NCBI GenBank assembly: GCA_958298945.1
Contig: OY282610.1
Location: forward strand, 44,275,667 to 44,339,666
From: Atherix ibis
Taxonomy: Eukaryota; Arthropoda; Insecta; Diptera; Athericidae
Length of the DNA stretch: 64,000 nucleotides
Direction: 5' to 3'
Shown piece by piece: positions 1-33,640 of this stretch. The position numbers and the translations under genes were made by a program. The notes under the pieces are model-generated. The model was not told the DNA's origin. It saw nothing but the letters and a program-made list of their open reading frames with translations, and did no database searches. Position 1 is the stretch's first letter. Every line of letters begins with the position of its first letter.

Positions 1-1845
1 CCAATGAATTTTTACAACAAAAAACATTTTTCACAAAAGTATTTTTGTATGAATTTTTTGAATAAAATATGTTTAAAAAATGAGCAATTTTTGCCTTTTT
101 ACCAAATATTAAGTGAGAAGATAAAATGTTTCTTTCTAATTATATAATATCACCTGATTTTTGACCCAAAATATGATTGAAAAATTTCATTTCAAATTTT
201 AAATACTTTCAAAATTTCCCCCGGAAACATTTCCATATTTATAATCAATTATAATCATTTTTTTTTCTATAATAAATATTTCACAGAATCTTTACACCAT
301 AAATTTGAACTTTTTTTTAATATCATTATTGGTAATTTTTTTAACTATGATAAATTTTCTATTAGGCATTAAATAATTTTGCAAGTAAATCTGATTCAAA
401 GGCAAATATAAAATATATATTATTTAAGGAACTATTAGTTTTTTTTTCATTCTTTCTTATAAATTCTATTTGGATTATTCAAATTTATATAAAATGGCAT
501 AAACTTGAAAAGAAGTTTCTTTTATATAATATATTCTTATTTTTCTCCAATAAATAATTTTGCAAGCTATATTAATCACAAAAGATTTAATTAATTTTAC
601 TTAAAATTATTGCAAAAATAATAAGTTAATATGTACATTTACACTTTATATTAATTAACAAAATTTATAGTACAAAAAAAAATCCGAATTTAATAATAAT
701 CATTATTTTATTTCATAACAAATTAAATATTATACTATTATATAAAATAATTTAGAAGATCAATAATTTATGAGTTGATTAATATAGAATCAATAATAAT
801 CAATTAATTAAAAAATTATTATAAAAATAGTATTACTTATAGTGCACTTGAGTTCTGATGATCGCATATCTTTGTTATTGTATAAAAATCTGTACTCACA
901 ACTCCTATAAAAGTCGTTAAGAATCATTATTTTTTTAAAGTAAAATTTAATTTAAAAAAAAAAAAGTAATCAAGTTTAGCTTAAATTAAATAGTGTACAT
1001 TATAAATGTTATTAAACCTAAAGTTATAATTTGGTTATTTTTTATTAAAAAAAATATCATATTCAAGCAATTTATATTTGTAGTTTTTCTTGTAAGTTTT
1101 CAATTTAATTTTATTAATATTTTTCGATCATTTATCAAGTAGTTGTTATTAAATGGTTTTTATTTTTTTAATATATTATCAGAAGTAATTTTTTTCTGTT
1201 TTTTTAATTTTATAATTCCAAAAAATTTCTTTACCAAAAAAAAGTCAATAAAAACTTTTACAATGTTCCTTTTTAAAATCTAAATTTTTTTTTAAAGAAA
1301 AATTCGAAAATTTTATCACGAAAATATAATTAAAAAAAAAACTCTAAGAAAATTCGTAATTTTTAAAAGTGATTTTGTTTTTGTTAAATTTAAATGCTTG
1401 CGTAAATAGAACAAAACTTGCATTTGAAAAAAGCTTTGAATTTTTAACAATTTAATTTAAACTTCTTTATTAAAAAAAAGAAAATTACTAAAAAAAAACG
1501 TCAAATTCTTTGGCAAAATTTTTTCCCAAAACAAAAATTATACTTTTAAATTGATTTTCTTCCAACAAAACGAAATTTATAAAAAAAATTATAATTTTTG
1601 CAAATTTAAAAAAAAAATTTTTGGGCTCATTAACAATACTTCTAATCTCGTAGTTTTGGAAAGTACAAGTCTTCTCATTTGACAGTTGTCAAACAAATAT
1701 TACCAGTGAAGTTATAATTTATTTAGTTTAAAGTTTGCCATTTCATACTATAGATTGCTTAACACCAAATATGATGTGTTGAAATTGTAAAAACTTTCTA
1801 CAAAAGCGCTGATTCTGCGGAAGCCACGTTTTCGCAGTTTTAAAA
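1..1845. other. AT-rich flank, no gene seen
   Basis: No exon-like segment, motif or clear repeat apart from homopolymer runs, a 7-bp-arm palindrome (TTTGACA GT TGTCAAA) near 1680 and a small hairpin (CTGCG..CGCAG) near 1815, just before the minisatellite element. Confidence 0.6.
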
Positions 1846-1849
1846 AAAA

Positions 1850-2740
1850 AATTCAGCGATACGGTATCATATATGGGGCTCTAAAAACCCACAAGTGACT
1901 ATGGAAAAGCTATTTTATCCGTAAAAAGTGTTGAAAATAGGCACAATTGTCATATATGGGGATCTAAAAACCCACAAGTGACTATGGAAAACATATTTTA
2001 TCCGTAAAAAGTGTCGAATATAAGCAAAATTGTCATATATGGGGCTCTAAAAACCCACAAGTATGGAAAACTTATTTTGTTCGTAAAAAGTATTAAAAAT
2101 AAGCAAAATTGACATATATGGGGATCTAAAAACCCACAAGTGACTATGGAAAACATATTTTATCCTTAAAAGGTGCTAAAAATAAGCAAAATTATCATAT
2201 ATGGGGCTCTAAAAATCCACAAGTGACTATGGAAAACCTACTGTATCCATAAAAAGTGTCAAAAATAAGGAAAAATTGCCATATATGGGGCTCTTAAAAC
2301 CCATAAGTGACTGTGGAAATGCTACTTTATCCGCAAAAAGTGTATGAGCGTATCATGAGCCCATATTTCTTTGAAAATGAAGAAGAAGAGACCATTTGCC
2401 TCAATCTGAACTTGAATATTTTAATTTGAAAAATATTTCGTTTGAATAAAATGGCACCATAAGCCACACAACTTAGTCAATTTTTGGCTTTACTTTAGAT
2501 CCCAAAGCAAAAACTGGATAACTCTTTATTATTAAAACTCCGAGCCTCCACTCCCCACTACAAAAAAAAACCAAAAAACTTTCATAATTGATCTAAATAT
2601 TTAAGTAAAGTTTTTCCATTTAAAAATAATTTCAATCATTATAGAAATTTTAAAAAATTCTATTATTTTGTCTACATATCATGTGGGTATAAGATGATAA
2701 GGACAATAAAAAAATAAAATTGTCATAAGAATAATTATTT
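1850..2740 (+). mobile_element. repeat element with 83-bp minisatellite core, copy 1
   Basis: Six tandem units of about 83 bp (starts near 1868, 1951, 2034, 2113, 2196, 2280), each with CATATATGGGG, then TCTAAAAACCCACAAG, then TTTATCCGTAAAAAG. The array is followed by about 400 bp of non-tandem sequence (from AATAAAATGGCACCA) that is recognisably the same as the tail after the second array at 18.9-19.8 kb. A shared array plus a shared unique tail at two sites suggests a mobile, non-coding element. Helitron/DINE-like fly elements have this architecture, but no Helitron ends were identified. Confidence 0.6.
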
Positions 2741-3182
2741 TAATAATAATAACAATAAGCAATAATGGATTCTAAAAGTAATAAGAATAATTAGTAATAA
2801 TATTTGTAGTAGTAATGGTGACTAAATTGGTAATAGTTCTTGCAATACTTTCGTCACCATTGAATGTGTGCTTTTTTTAAGTTTTTTTTTTTACTACAAA
2901 CATGTTGGTATAATTATTATTACTAGTTACTATTATTATTATAATTATTATTGCTATGATAGGGATTTATTGTGTACGAACAGTAGCGGTAGGAGTAGGA
3001 TTTTTAGTATTGATTGGTAATAATTTCCCTTCTTTTTTAAGTATTTTTCTTGTTACTATTTTTTATAGTAATTGGATTTAATTGTTGCTTCCTCATTATT
3101 ATTTTTTAAACGTTATAGTAACATACATATTATCGTACATAAATACATACACACGTATATTTTCCTCTTTTCTCTTTTTTTA

Positions 3183-3188
3183 TTTATT
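3183..3188 (-). promoter_or_regulatory. candidate csw polyadenylation signal AATAAA
   Basis: TTTATT on plus, about 190 bp downstream of the csw stop codon. AATAAA occurs often by chance in such AT-rich DNA, so this is only the first plausible one. Confidence 0.3.
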
Positions 3189-3377
3189 AAATATTTTCTT
3201 TTTATTTTTTATCATAATAGTTTTATTATTTTATACATATATGCATATTTATATAAGTTTCCTTTTTGTCTCTATTTATATTTTGCTTGATTTTTTTTAA
3301 ATTATCATTATAATTTTACTTTTATACGTAATAATAGTTTTAATAAGATAAATATAAATTGATTAAAAATCCCTTTG

Positions 3378-24251
<20,874 letters not shown>

Positions 24252-27200
24252 CTGAAAAATAAAAAAATTAAAATAACTATTATTAATTTACATATATTGA
24301 ATAGAATAAAAAATGTTCTGGTATTAAAACTGTTATCCAAAAAATAAACTTTTTTTTCTTTTCATTAAAATTTCAAAATTTCAATTTACAAGCCATTTTT
24401 TTTCTGTAGTTTTTTTCTAAGGGGAGGTATAAGGGGAGGGGATTGAAATAACAATTCTATTAGTTTACAATTTTAAAGTTGATAAATTTAAAATATTAAA
24501 AAACAAAATAATAATAATATTTCATTTTGTATTATTTTCAAACAAAATTTGTCGCCATTTTATTTTTATTTTGACGCCATTTTGATTTTTGGATTTTCGT
24601 TGTCCATGAAATGACAGAAAGAAAATACAAATTTAAATTGTTGAAACTATTAACTAACCAAATAAATGTTGTGTTAGCAATAAGAATAAATCTTAATTTC
24701 CAAAAATATTTCTATTGACGCCATTTTTAATTCAGTTTCCGTTAAATAAGATTCGGCGCCATTTGGATTTCTCTTTGCAAAAAAGATTTGGATTTCTCGT
24801 GGCAATTTTTCGTTTTTATTTGAGTGATTTTTTTATTAAATGTAAATTTTTTTTATTTTCTTTATTTAAAGTAGATAATTAGCTATGAACAGGACAAAAA
24901 GATAATTATTTTTAATGTCACGAAATTTCGATTTTTACACTATTCCTTACATTTCTTTTAATATTTTAATTGATTCAACAAAAAAATTTACAAATTTATC
25001 GAATATTAGAAATCATCTTCAATAACAATTTTTTTAGTGATAAATTCTATTTTTATTTAAATTTTTAGCGATGAATATTAAAATATTTCTCTAATTATAA
25101 TAACGTTTCGACAGGTATGGAGAGTATTTATTCTCTGTTGTTGAGGGAAAGCACCTTTCTTAGGAATATTTTATTTTTAAATTTTTATCAAATAAATTTT
25201 AAAAAAATAACAATAAAAATTCACAACAGAAAATGTAATAATTTCTGTAAACATTTCCATTAACAAATTAACACCAACTGACCGCAAAAAATATCCATGA
25301 TTTTTCTTTAACTTTTCTTATATTGGTTACAATGGAAGGCGGAAATAAATACAGTCAAACTGCGTTTATATATAAATTTCCACTAACAAAAAAAAATATA
25401 GATAAATAAATGCAACAAAATAAAAACTTCAGAAAATCAAATCATTTGTAAGAAGAGGGACAAAATTTATAGATTTTTTTTTTAAATAATAGTTAATAAC
25501 AGTAGAAGTAAAATAGGATAGTTTAAAATTGATGGAAAACTATAGATTCACAATAGAAGAGAATAAACGCAAATGTAAACAGACAGCACAGGACGACCTT
25601 TTAGAATTACTTTCAATGATTTGCGCATGAATTAAGCGCTTTAGATGTAATTCGTCTTCTCTTTCTGCCGCCTTGCTACACATGAATTCATAATAGAGTA
25701 GATCTCTTCTAATATCACTAATCACGAGTCTAAAGATTCATTCTAATTTGCTTTCTGCAAATTTTAAATTGTCACTGCAAATTGTAAATTTAATAAAAAT
25801 TCTATTGAAATTTTTTTTTAATGTTTTTTTTACTAGAAAAATTGTTAAATTATTAAAAAAAAGATACTAAAAACTCTCTCACAAATATTAATGGTAATTT
25901 TACTGTTCAACGATTGATTTGATTTTTTAACTTTTATTTTTAAGGAATTATTGTATTTTAATTTAAATTCAGTATTTTTTATTAACAAAATACCAATAAT
26001 TATTGTTTAGTTATTTTTTTTTTCTTTAATTTTAATTAACAATATTTAAATAAGTTTGTTCAAAAATTCTGATTAAAAATATTGTTCTCTCAACAAAAAA
26101 TATTTTAATCAAAAATATTTCATTCAACAAAGTATTATAGTTGAATTTTTTGCTATAATTTTTTTTCTTATTTAGTAATTTTGTTTTTTTCTACTATAGC
26201 TTCTTAACTGAGTATTTTTTTAGACAAATTCTCAAAAAGTTCATAATATTATTATTTTTATTTATTTACAATTTTACGTAATTTCAAAAAAAAATCACAA
26301 TAAATAAAAATATCTTCTATAAACACTTTTAAAGAAAACCAACATAAAATAATTTTATTTTGCAAAATAAACAAAAATTTTATTAACACATTTTTAATAT
26401 AATTTGCAAAATTTTTTAAAACAATAAATTATTTTTATTATTAATATAAAATTTATTGAATATTTGTAATTTTCGAATAATAAAAAGGCATAAAATTTTC
26501 TTTTACGGGTTTAATCACGATTATTTTTTAAAGATGAGTTAACTTGTTTTTTTAAAGATAAAGAAATTTTTTTTTTAATTAATTAAAACAAATCATTTAT
26601 TTTATGAAGAAAAAAATATAACCAAACTGAAAATATCAATTAATTTTGATTATTACCTAAAAAAATAATTTGTGTTTGCTATTATTTTTAAAATTTTAAT
26701 GTCTTTTATTTAATATTTTTATAACTATTTATATGATTATTATTGCTATTAGAATAACTAGTAAGCATTCGTACAATCACAAATAATTCTTCGTACTAAA
26801 ATCTTTAAAATCCACCTGTCCACGAAAAGAGTACCACTCGTCTACAAGACTTTTCGTAAAATAAATACTCAATGAGTTAACAAGTCTATAAGCCTATACG
26901 ACCGGACTCTATGACTAGAAGCATTTGTATGACTAATTTTATGTCTAATATATATAATATGTCACCATAGTGTATTTGTATGTGACTAACCAGCTAACCA
27001 ACCAAATATGGAGAAGCTCTAATTGAGGGTCATCTAAACGTACATGAAACTATTTATATTTACTACTAGTTGTTTTTGTTTTTTTGTTTTTTACTATCTT
27101 TAAAAAGTAAAGGTTTCACGTTTTTGATAACTTCTTCTATTACTTTTTCTTCTTCTCCTTCCTCCTCTTCTTTGCCTCCTCTTCATTTACATCCTTTCCA

Positions 27201-27470
27201 CCAAGGATTGGAACAATTACTTACAATTCATTTATAGTTAAAGAATCTTTCGATATTTTTTTAAATTTCTCATATTACTTTCGCATAGAAAATTTTAATC
27301 TATTCCAAAACGATCATGTTTGTACGTTTATACGATTATATATAAGATAAAGGCTTTTCTAGTTGATTTCCGAGCTCAATATCGCTTAAAAATTAAATAA
27401 TAATTTTGATCGGTCAATGTTTAAGTATCTTCTTAAATCATTGCCCTCATAATATTGAAAAATACTAAAC
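24252..27470. other. AT-rich DNA upstream of the first assigned csw exon
   Basis: Expected to hold the N-SH2 exons if csw were compact. None of the expected motifs (WFHP, GSFLAR, LYGGEKF) could be read on either strand. The only coding-like segment is at 25540-25738. Confidence 0.5.
25540..25738 (-). CDS. orphan exon-like segment (coiled-coil-like peptide)
   Basis: Minus-strand open segment with richer base composition than its surroundings, reading DIRRDLLYYEFM, then KAAEREDELHLKRLIHAQI, then ESNSKRSS before a stop. The middle is charged and amphipathic, like a helix or short coiled coil. No family was recognised. A possible acceptor is CTTTAG at about 25730. A possible donor AAAAG|GTCGTC near 25595 would leave phase 2. 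That is exactly the phase needed to join csw exon 24089-24251 (AG + A = Arg, then WFHG), but no SH2 sequence is present and the donor is weak. It could equally be an exon of a nested gene or a pseudogene scrap. Confidence 0.3.
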
Positions 27471-27479
27471 CAGTAATTT

Positions 27480-29150
27480 TAGTTGTTTTTTTTAAATGTA
27501 TTTCAAAAATTACCTTAAGAAAATATATTTTTACAAATTATACCAACAAAAAAAATTTATACCAAAAATATTATATCGAAAAAAAATTATACCAAATATT
27601 AAGTATCAGAATATTATACCAATAAAAGACAACCAGAAAAGCAAAACATCCAAAAATTTGTGATTAAACAAAATATTAAGCGGAATAAATTATACCAACA
27701 ATAAAAAAATAATATTAAAAAAAACTATATACAAAAATATAAAACGAAAAATATGTTTAATCAAAAGTATAAATAATTATACAAAAAAACATTACATCAA
27801 AATTTTAGGACAAAAATAAAATTATACAAAAAATATTGAGTATCAGAAAATTACTCAAATAAAAGACCGGAAAAACAAATATCCAAAAATTTCTAACCAA
27901 CCAAAATATTAACCAGAATAAATTATACCAACAAAAAAAATAGTATTATAAAAAAATATCCCAAAAATTATCTAAAAAAAAAATTATATAAAATAATATA
28001 AGGCGAAAAATATGTTTAATCGAAAGTATAAAAAATTATACAAGAAAAAATTATATCCAACAAATTTAGGCCAAAAAAAAAATTATACCAAAAATAATAG
28101 ATCAAAAAAAATTATACCAAATATTGAGTATCGAAAAAAAAACCCAAATAAAAGACCAGAAAAACAAAAAATTGAACAATTTCTAACCAAACAAAACATT
28201 AAGCGGAATAAATTATACCAAAAAAAAAATATTCTTAAAAAAAAAGTTATATAAAATAATATAAGGCGAAAAATATGTTTAATCGAAAGTATAAAAAATT
28301 ATACAAGAAAAAATTACATCAAACAATTTTAGACCAAAAAAAAATTATACCAAAAACTAAATTTGAATTGGATTTTTGTCAATAAAGAAAAATAGTATGT
28401 ATAAAAATATTTTTTTTTAAATTTGGTATAAGAGATAACATTTATACCAACAAAAAAAAAAAACAAAACCAAAATATACCAAAATATAAATACAATATTC
28501 TATGCTATTTTCCATACTAAACCAAAACTATTATACCAAAACAAAAATATAATTACAAAAAAAGGTAGATACAAAATAAATTATTTTAAAAATTGGTATA
28601 AATGAAAATATTTATACCGAAAGTTATTTATACCAAAAAAAAATTAGTCTGAATAAAAAAAAATTTACATAAAAAAAATTAAACCTTAAATATTAATGCT
28701 AACAAAAATTATGCAAAAAAATTATGCCAAAATTTTTTATACCAAATATAACTTCAGTATGGCAAATATAAAATTTATATTGGATAGCCGAAAAAAAATT
28801 ATTCCCAAAAAAACGTATACCGAAAATAAAACAATTCAACCGATACACATAGAAAATATAAAATGAATTTACTTTTACAATTTTCTATGCTATTTTCATG
28901 TTTATTCTATGTTATTTTTCTAAATTAAACCAAAAATATTATACCAAACAAATTCCATCAAGGTAATCAAAAATTTCCAAAAAAATCCAATTGCATAAAA
29001 AAATGGTAGATACAAAAAAATTATTTTCAAAATTGGTATAAAACCAAATATAACTTTAGTATAGTCAATATAAAATAAAAATAGGATAGCCGAAAAAATT
29101 GATCCCAAAAAAAACAAGATAGACATAGAAAATATAAAATTAATTCACTT
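27480..29150. repeat. AT-rich interspersed repeat family (ACCAAAAA-rich), copy group 1
   Basis: Dense, diverged repetition of TTATACCAAAAA and similar words, with longer anchors (AATATTCTATGCTATTTTC; AAACCAAAAATATTATACC) that recur at 31.9, 32.6, 43.4 and 44.1 kb. Open frames here are composition artefacts. Confidence 0.7.
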
Positions 29151-31235
29151 CTATGCTATTTTCATGTTTACTTCAAATTTATCAGTTTCTAACTAAATTT
29201 TCTACAATCATAACGAATAGTAATAGTAGTAATTATACTAATAGTATCCACCATTCAAGTTCGTATTCTATGAATAATTTGTGCAATATTATACGAAAGG
29301 TTTTTTTTCCTATACAATTCAATCTAAGTGAACAGTCTTTATGTAAAACTTTGTTGAAGTCAAACAACTTTGAAATGCAAAAACAAAGAAAAAAACAAGA
29401 ATAACTTGAATACCTTATAACATTATAAATACATATGGTATGTTGAAAGTGTATAGTAGCATGTATCTATGTACATCTATATATGCTTATATAAATGAAC
29501 AGGTACTCGTAGTGTAGAAAAGATAAATGGTATAAAACCTAGTCTAATTACTAATAGTTGATTTAAGATATTTTATTTATTTATATTTAATATAGTTTGA
29601 AATGGTCAGCTATGATACTTTTTCTATTCTTGATTCAAACACTATTAAATTGCCAAGAAGAAGATCTACCTTATATTCTATGGTATATGAAAAGTAATTA
29701 TTGTAAAAATCTACGAACATACGTGCAACAAATCAGGTTAAATTGTAGGTAAAATACAAATCAAATTGTGATCATCACTAAAACTATTCATCGAAGGCTA
29801 TTCTCATTGAAGTCACCGTACGGTAAAGCATAACTACTAGTCGATTGTCAACAATTGATGCGATTAAGTTCAATACTATTTGATTGACATTCAATTATTT
29901 CTACTTAACAGTATGTTTAGGAGAGTTTTCATTTTATGAACTGGAAACATTTTTGCGGTTCAGGGTTCATTTTTATGACTCTCCTAAAAAGCAAAACGAC
30001 TAAAATACTAATTAGAAAAGTGATTATTAAGTTATTTTTATCTTTTTGTTAACTTGTAAAATAGAATTCAGAATTACTCTAAAAAACATACTCATAACAA
30101 AGCATTATAATAATATCACCTATTGGTGAAACTATATTTTTTTTTATATAAAATGTGCTCAAATGTAAGCATTTACAGATCATCTATCAGTAAAAGAGTA
30201 TCATTTCTAAATAAACCATGATCAATAGTAGCTCTAAGCGATTAAGCATAATTTTGCTACAAAAAAAAATGCTCAATTACGAAGTAAATAATTTTTATCC
30301 TAAATAATGCTTAACAGTGATGATAATGAGCAAAAGAGAAATTTTCCGAATATCCAAACTTCCTAAGAAAATTTTGAATTCTAAAGTTAGTGATATGAAT
30401 AGGTTACATGAGGGATCTCTTTGGCATTCCTAATTATTCAAAGAATATTTTCGATTTATCTTCAATTCGCAATATTCTCGAATTAATCATTCTCATATTT
30501 TTGAGAATTTCAAAATTTACGCAAATAAACAAATTGAATATTGAAAAATGATGAAAATTAACTCTAATTTTATACATTTATCCAACTTTGAATCGTATCA
30601 ATACCAGAATTTGATATTTTATCAATTAATTTTCTAATTGTATACTTACTGTTCCAAGCTATTACCATGCTGTTAGTAAATTACACGCAGAAGGTCAGGT
30701 GTTTTTAATTATCCATAAATAGAAAAGTGTACAGTGTTAAAAGATTTTATATATTTTTAGTTCTTTTGGAATACTCCAACATGAGCGTAGTTTTTGTTTG
30801 TCATTCAGATGATTATAATCTATATCTATTAGCAGACAATCTCCATTCGATTGTGTTCAGGTTTTCTGTAGATTCCGTTCAGAAAGAAGTGGTCATTTCG
30901 AAAACATGACATCAAATAACCAATAGAATAAATGCAAAAATAATAACTCAATATTCAATTTAATTATTTGTAAACAACTACTTCTAGTCACAAGTATACT
31001 GAGACCCAATAGCAAAGTCATCCTAGACTACGAACTAATATAAAAGAATAATGAGCTTCCAACAAAAAGGCAACACATGCATTTGGATGCATATTCAATC
31101 TGATTTGCTATTGAATTCATTATATTAATAATATGAAAAATAAACTAATATAATATTTTCTATTATTTCTATCTTCTTACTGGGGGGGAGGGGTAAATAA
31201 CACAAAAAATAACTGAAAATTAAAAGATCTCAACT
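29151..31235. other. no gene seen
   Basis: AT-rich with a few GTATAC/ACATAC simple stretches near 29450. Small open frames at 29153-29404 and 30727-30909 show no domain, splice or promoter support. Confidence 0.55.
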
Positions 31236-31239
31236 ACAG

Positions 31240-31575
31240 GGTTATCCATAGAGTGGTTTGGAAAGTGCAATATATGTATGAGGCTCTAAAAACCCACAAG
31301 TTATTGTGGAGAAGCGATTGTATCTATAAAAACCGACTATCTGGACACCATAGATCTAACATAAAAATGGTGCGTATTTCTTTTCATATGAAGAAGGAGA
31401 GATCATTATTATCAATTTTGAGCGGTATGGGGCCGTATTCGCAAAAAAAATCCTTTTTAAATTACTTTTAAACAATCAAGTCCTGCAAGAAGTCTTGTGG
31501 CGGCCATGTGAATAATGTTATAATCTGTATAATAGCAAGTTTTATGCAATCAAATAAAGAACTTTTTTACCAGAA
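31240..31575 (+). mobile_element. repeat element with 83-bp core, copy 3 (single unit, truncated)
   Basis: One unit (ATGAGGCTCTAAAAACCCAC) is followed by a tail with GAAGAAGGAGAGA similar to copy 1 at about 2385 and CAATCAAGTCCTGCAAGAAG similar to copy 2 at about 20330. It links the tails of copies 1 and 2 into one element. Confidence 0.5.
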
Positions 31576-31639
31576 CCTTGAATATATTCTTATCTAAATC
31601 CTCACCCTTCACACATAGCAAAAACTTTACCCGATAAAA

Positions 31640-33640
31640 ACAAATTAACTCAACACTAAATAATAATATTATTAAAAGGATTAAACCATAAAAAAGATCC
31701 CAAAACTTATGAAAAATTGACTAAAAGACTCTAGGACCTCAATCATTTCAAATCTAATTATTATAAAAAAAAAACTAATAGACCCCAAAACTAAAACATA
31801 TTTTTATAAAAACCTGCAAACTAATAAAATAAATAAATTTAAAGCTAAAAAAAAAAATAATAACAAAAATATTTATACCAAAATATAAATACAATATTCT
31901 ATGCTATTTACAACATTAAACCAAAAATATTATACCAAAATAAATTTCATCAAAATAATGAAAAATTTGAAAAAAAATCCAATTACAAAAAAAAGGTTGA
32001 ACACAAATGAAAATATTTATACCAAAAGTTATTTATACCAAAAAAAAATTATTGTAAATAAAAAATATTTACATCAAAAAAGTTATACCTTAAATATTTA
32101 TGATAAAAAAAATTATGCAAAAAAAATTATACCAAAAATAATTTCATATGGCAAATATATAAAAATATTATACCAAAATAAATTACATCAAAATAATAAA
32201 AAAATTGGAAAAAATCCAATTACAAAAAAAAAATGTAGATTCAAAATATATTATTTTTAAAATTGGTATAAATGAAAATATTTTAACCAAAAGTTATTTA
32301 TACCAAAAAAAAATTATTGTAAATAAAAAAAAATATACATCAAAAAAGTTATACCTTAAATATTTGTGATAAACAAATTATACAAAAAAAATGTACCAAA
32401 ATTATTTATACCAAAAATAACTTCAGTATGGCAAATATAAATTAAAAATAGGAGAGCCTAAAAAATTGTTCCCAAAAAAAACTTATACACGTACCGTGAC
32501 AAAAAACAATTCAACCGATACATATAGAAAATATAAAATTAATTCACTTTTACAATATTCTATGCTTTTTTCATATTTATTCTATGCTATTTTCCACATT
32601 AAACCAAAAATATTATACCAAAATAAATTGCATCAAAATAATAAAAAATTTGGAAAAATTCAATTACAAAGAAAAGGCAGATACGAAAAGAATTATTTTA
32701 AAAATTGGTATAAAGCAAAACAATTATAAAAAAAATTATTTATACCAAAAAAAATTATTATAAATGAAATAAAATTTACATCAAAAAAATTATACCAAAA
32801 TTATTTATGATAAACAAAAATTATGCAAAACAAAACAAATTTTTATTAAAACCTGCAAGCTAATAAAATAAATAAATCTAAAGCCAAAAAATAAAATAAT
32901 AAGACTACAGTACTAAATGCAACTAAAAAAGCTCGAAAGTTTATTCAATAGTAAAATCGACAAGTTAAACTACCCCCAAAGTTTTATAGAATAATATAAA
33001 AAAAAGACGAATAGTTAAAGAAAAATATTTATAGTATAGTTAAAGTTTAGTTTTCATCTAAACTAACAAGAGCACCCCAATTATATCAATCCTTAAATGG
33101 AGGGAAAAAAATTCAATGACCACACAATTAAACAGTAAAACCTAAAACCTAACTAAATGAAGACTCGAACTATATTTGGTAAAAAAAAATATTAAACAAA
33201 AAGACACCAAATATTAAGAAAAAGGTCCCAAAGCATAAAATATAACTTTTGGGTATTAAAAACCAATTTTTAAAAAGATAAAAAATCTGCAAATCTTTTA
33301 GCATAAATAATAAAAGGACCTCAATCGTTTTAAGGGCTGATAAAATAAAATAAAAAATTTATTTAAAACCTTCTAAAATTAAGACTTTAAAAGTTTGTAT
33401 TAAAAGCAAAATAATAACTCCGAAAAGTGAAATTAAACAGAAAAGTTATTAAGTTGAAAAGAAATTCAATGGACAGACCTCCGACGCAAAAAAAAAACAA
33501 TTAAAAAAAATATAAACTAAATCCAAAAGTAAATAAAATGACTCTAAGATTAAAAAAGAAAAATTTATAAAATAAAGATCTTGAAGCTAGGTAAAATTAA
33601 ATAATATGACCCCAAAGACAAATTAAACCAAAAATTCTTG
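31640..33640. repeat. dispersed duplication, copy A (about 2 kb)
   Basis: Direct-orientation counterpart of 43110-45060. Anchors: ATGCTATTTACAACATTAAA at 31901 and 43381; AAGCCAAAAAATAAAATAAT near 32881 and 44412; CTCGAAAGTTTATTCAATAG in both. Offset is about 11.48-11.53 kb, so small indels separate the copies. It contains the ACCAAAAA-rich family and no gene. Confidence 0.9.

Noticed and set aside
1679..1694. Palindrome TTTGACA GT TGTCAAA, also seen loosely near 40395
   Set aside because: Seven-base arms are too short to call an element end, and no partner was found at a consistent distance.
3072..3300. Overlapping plus-strand open frames rich in Phe/Tyr/Ile
   Set aside because: Composition artefact of TTT/TAT-rich DNA in the 3' region of csw; no start context, domain or splice support.
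27480..28880. Lys/Asn-rich open frames such as 28012-28254
   Set aside because: They follow from A-rich interspersed repeats and have no domain.
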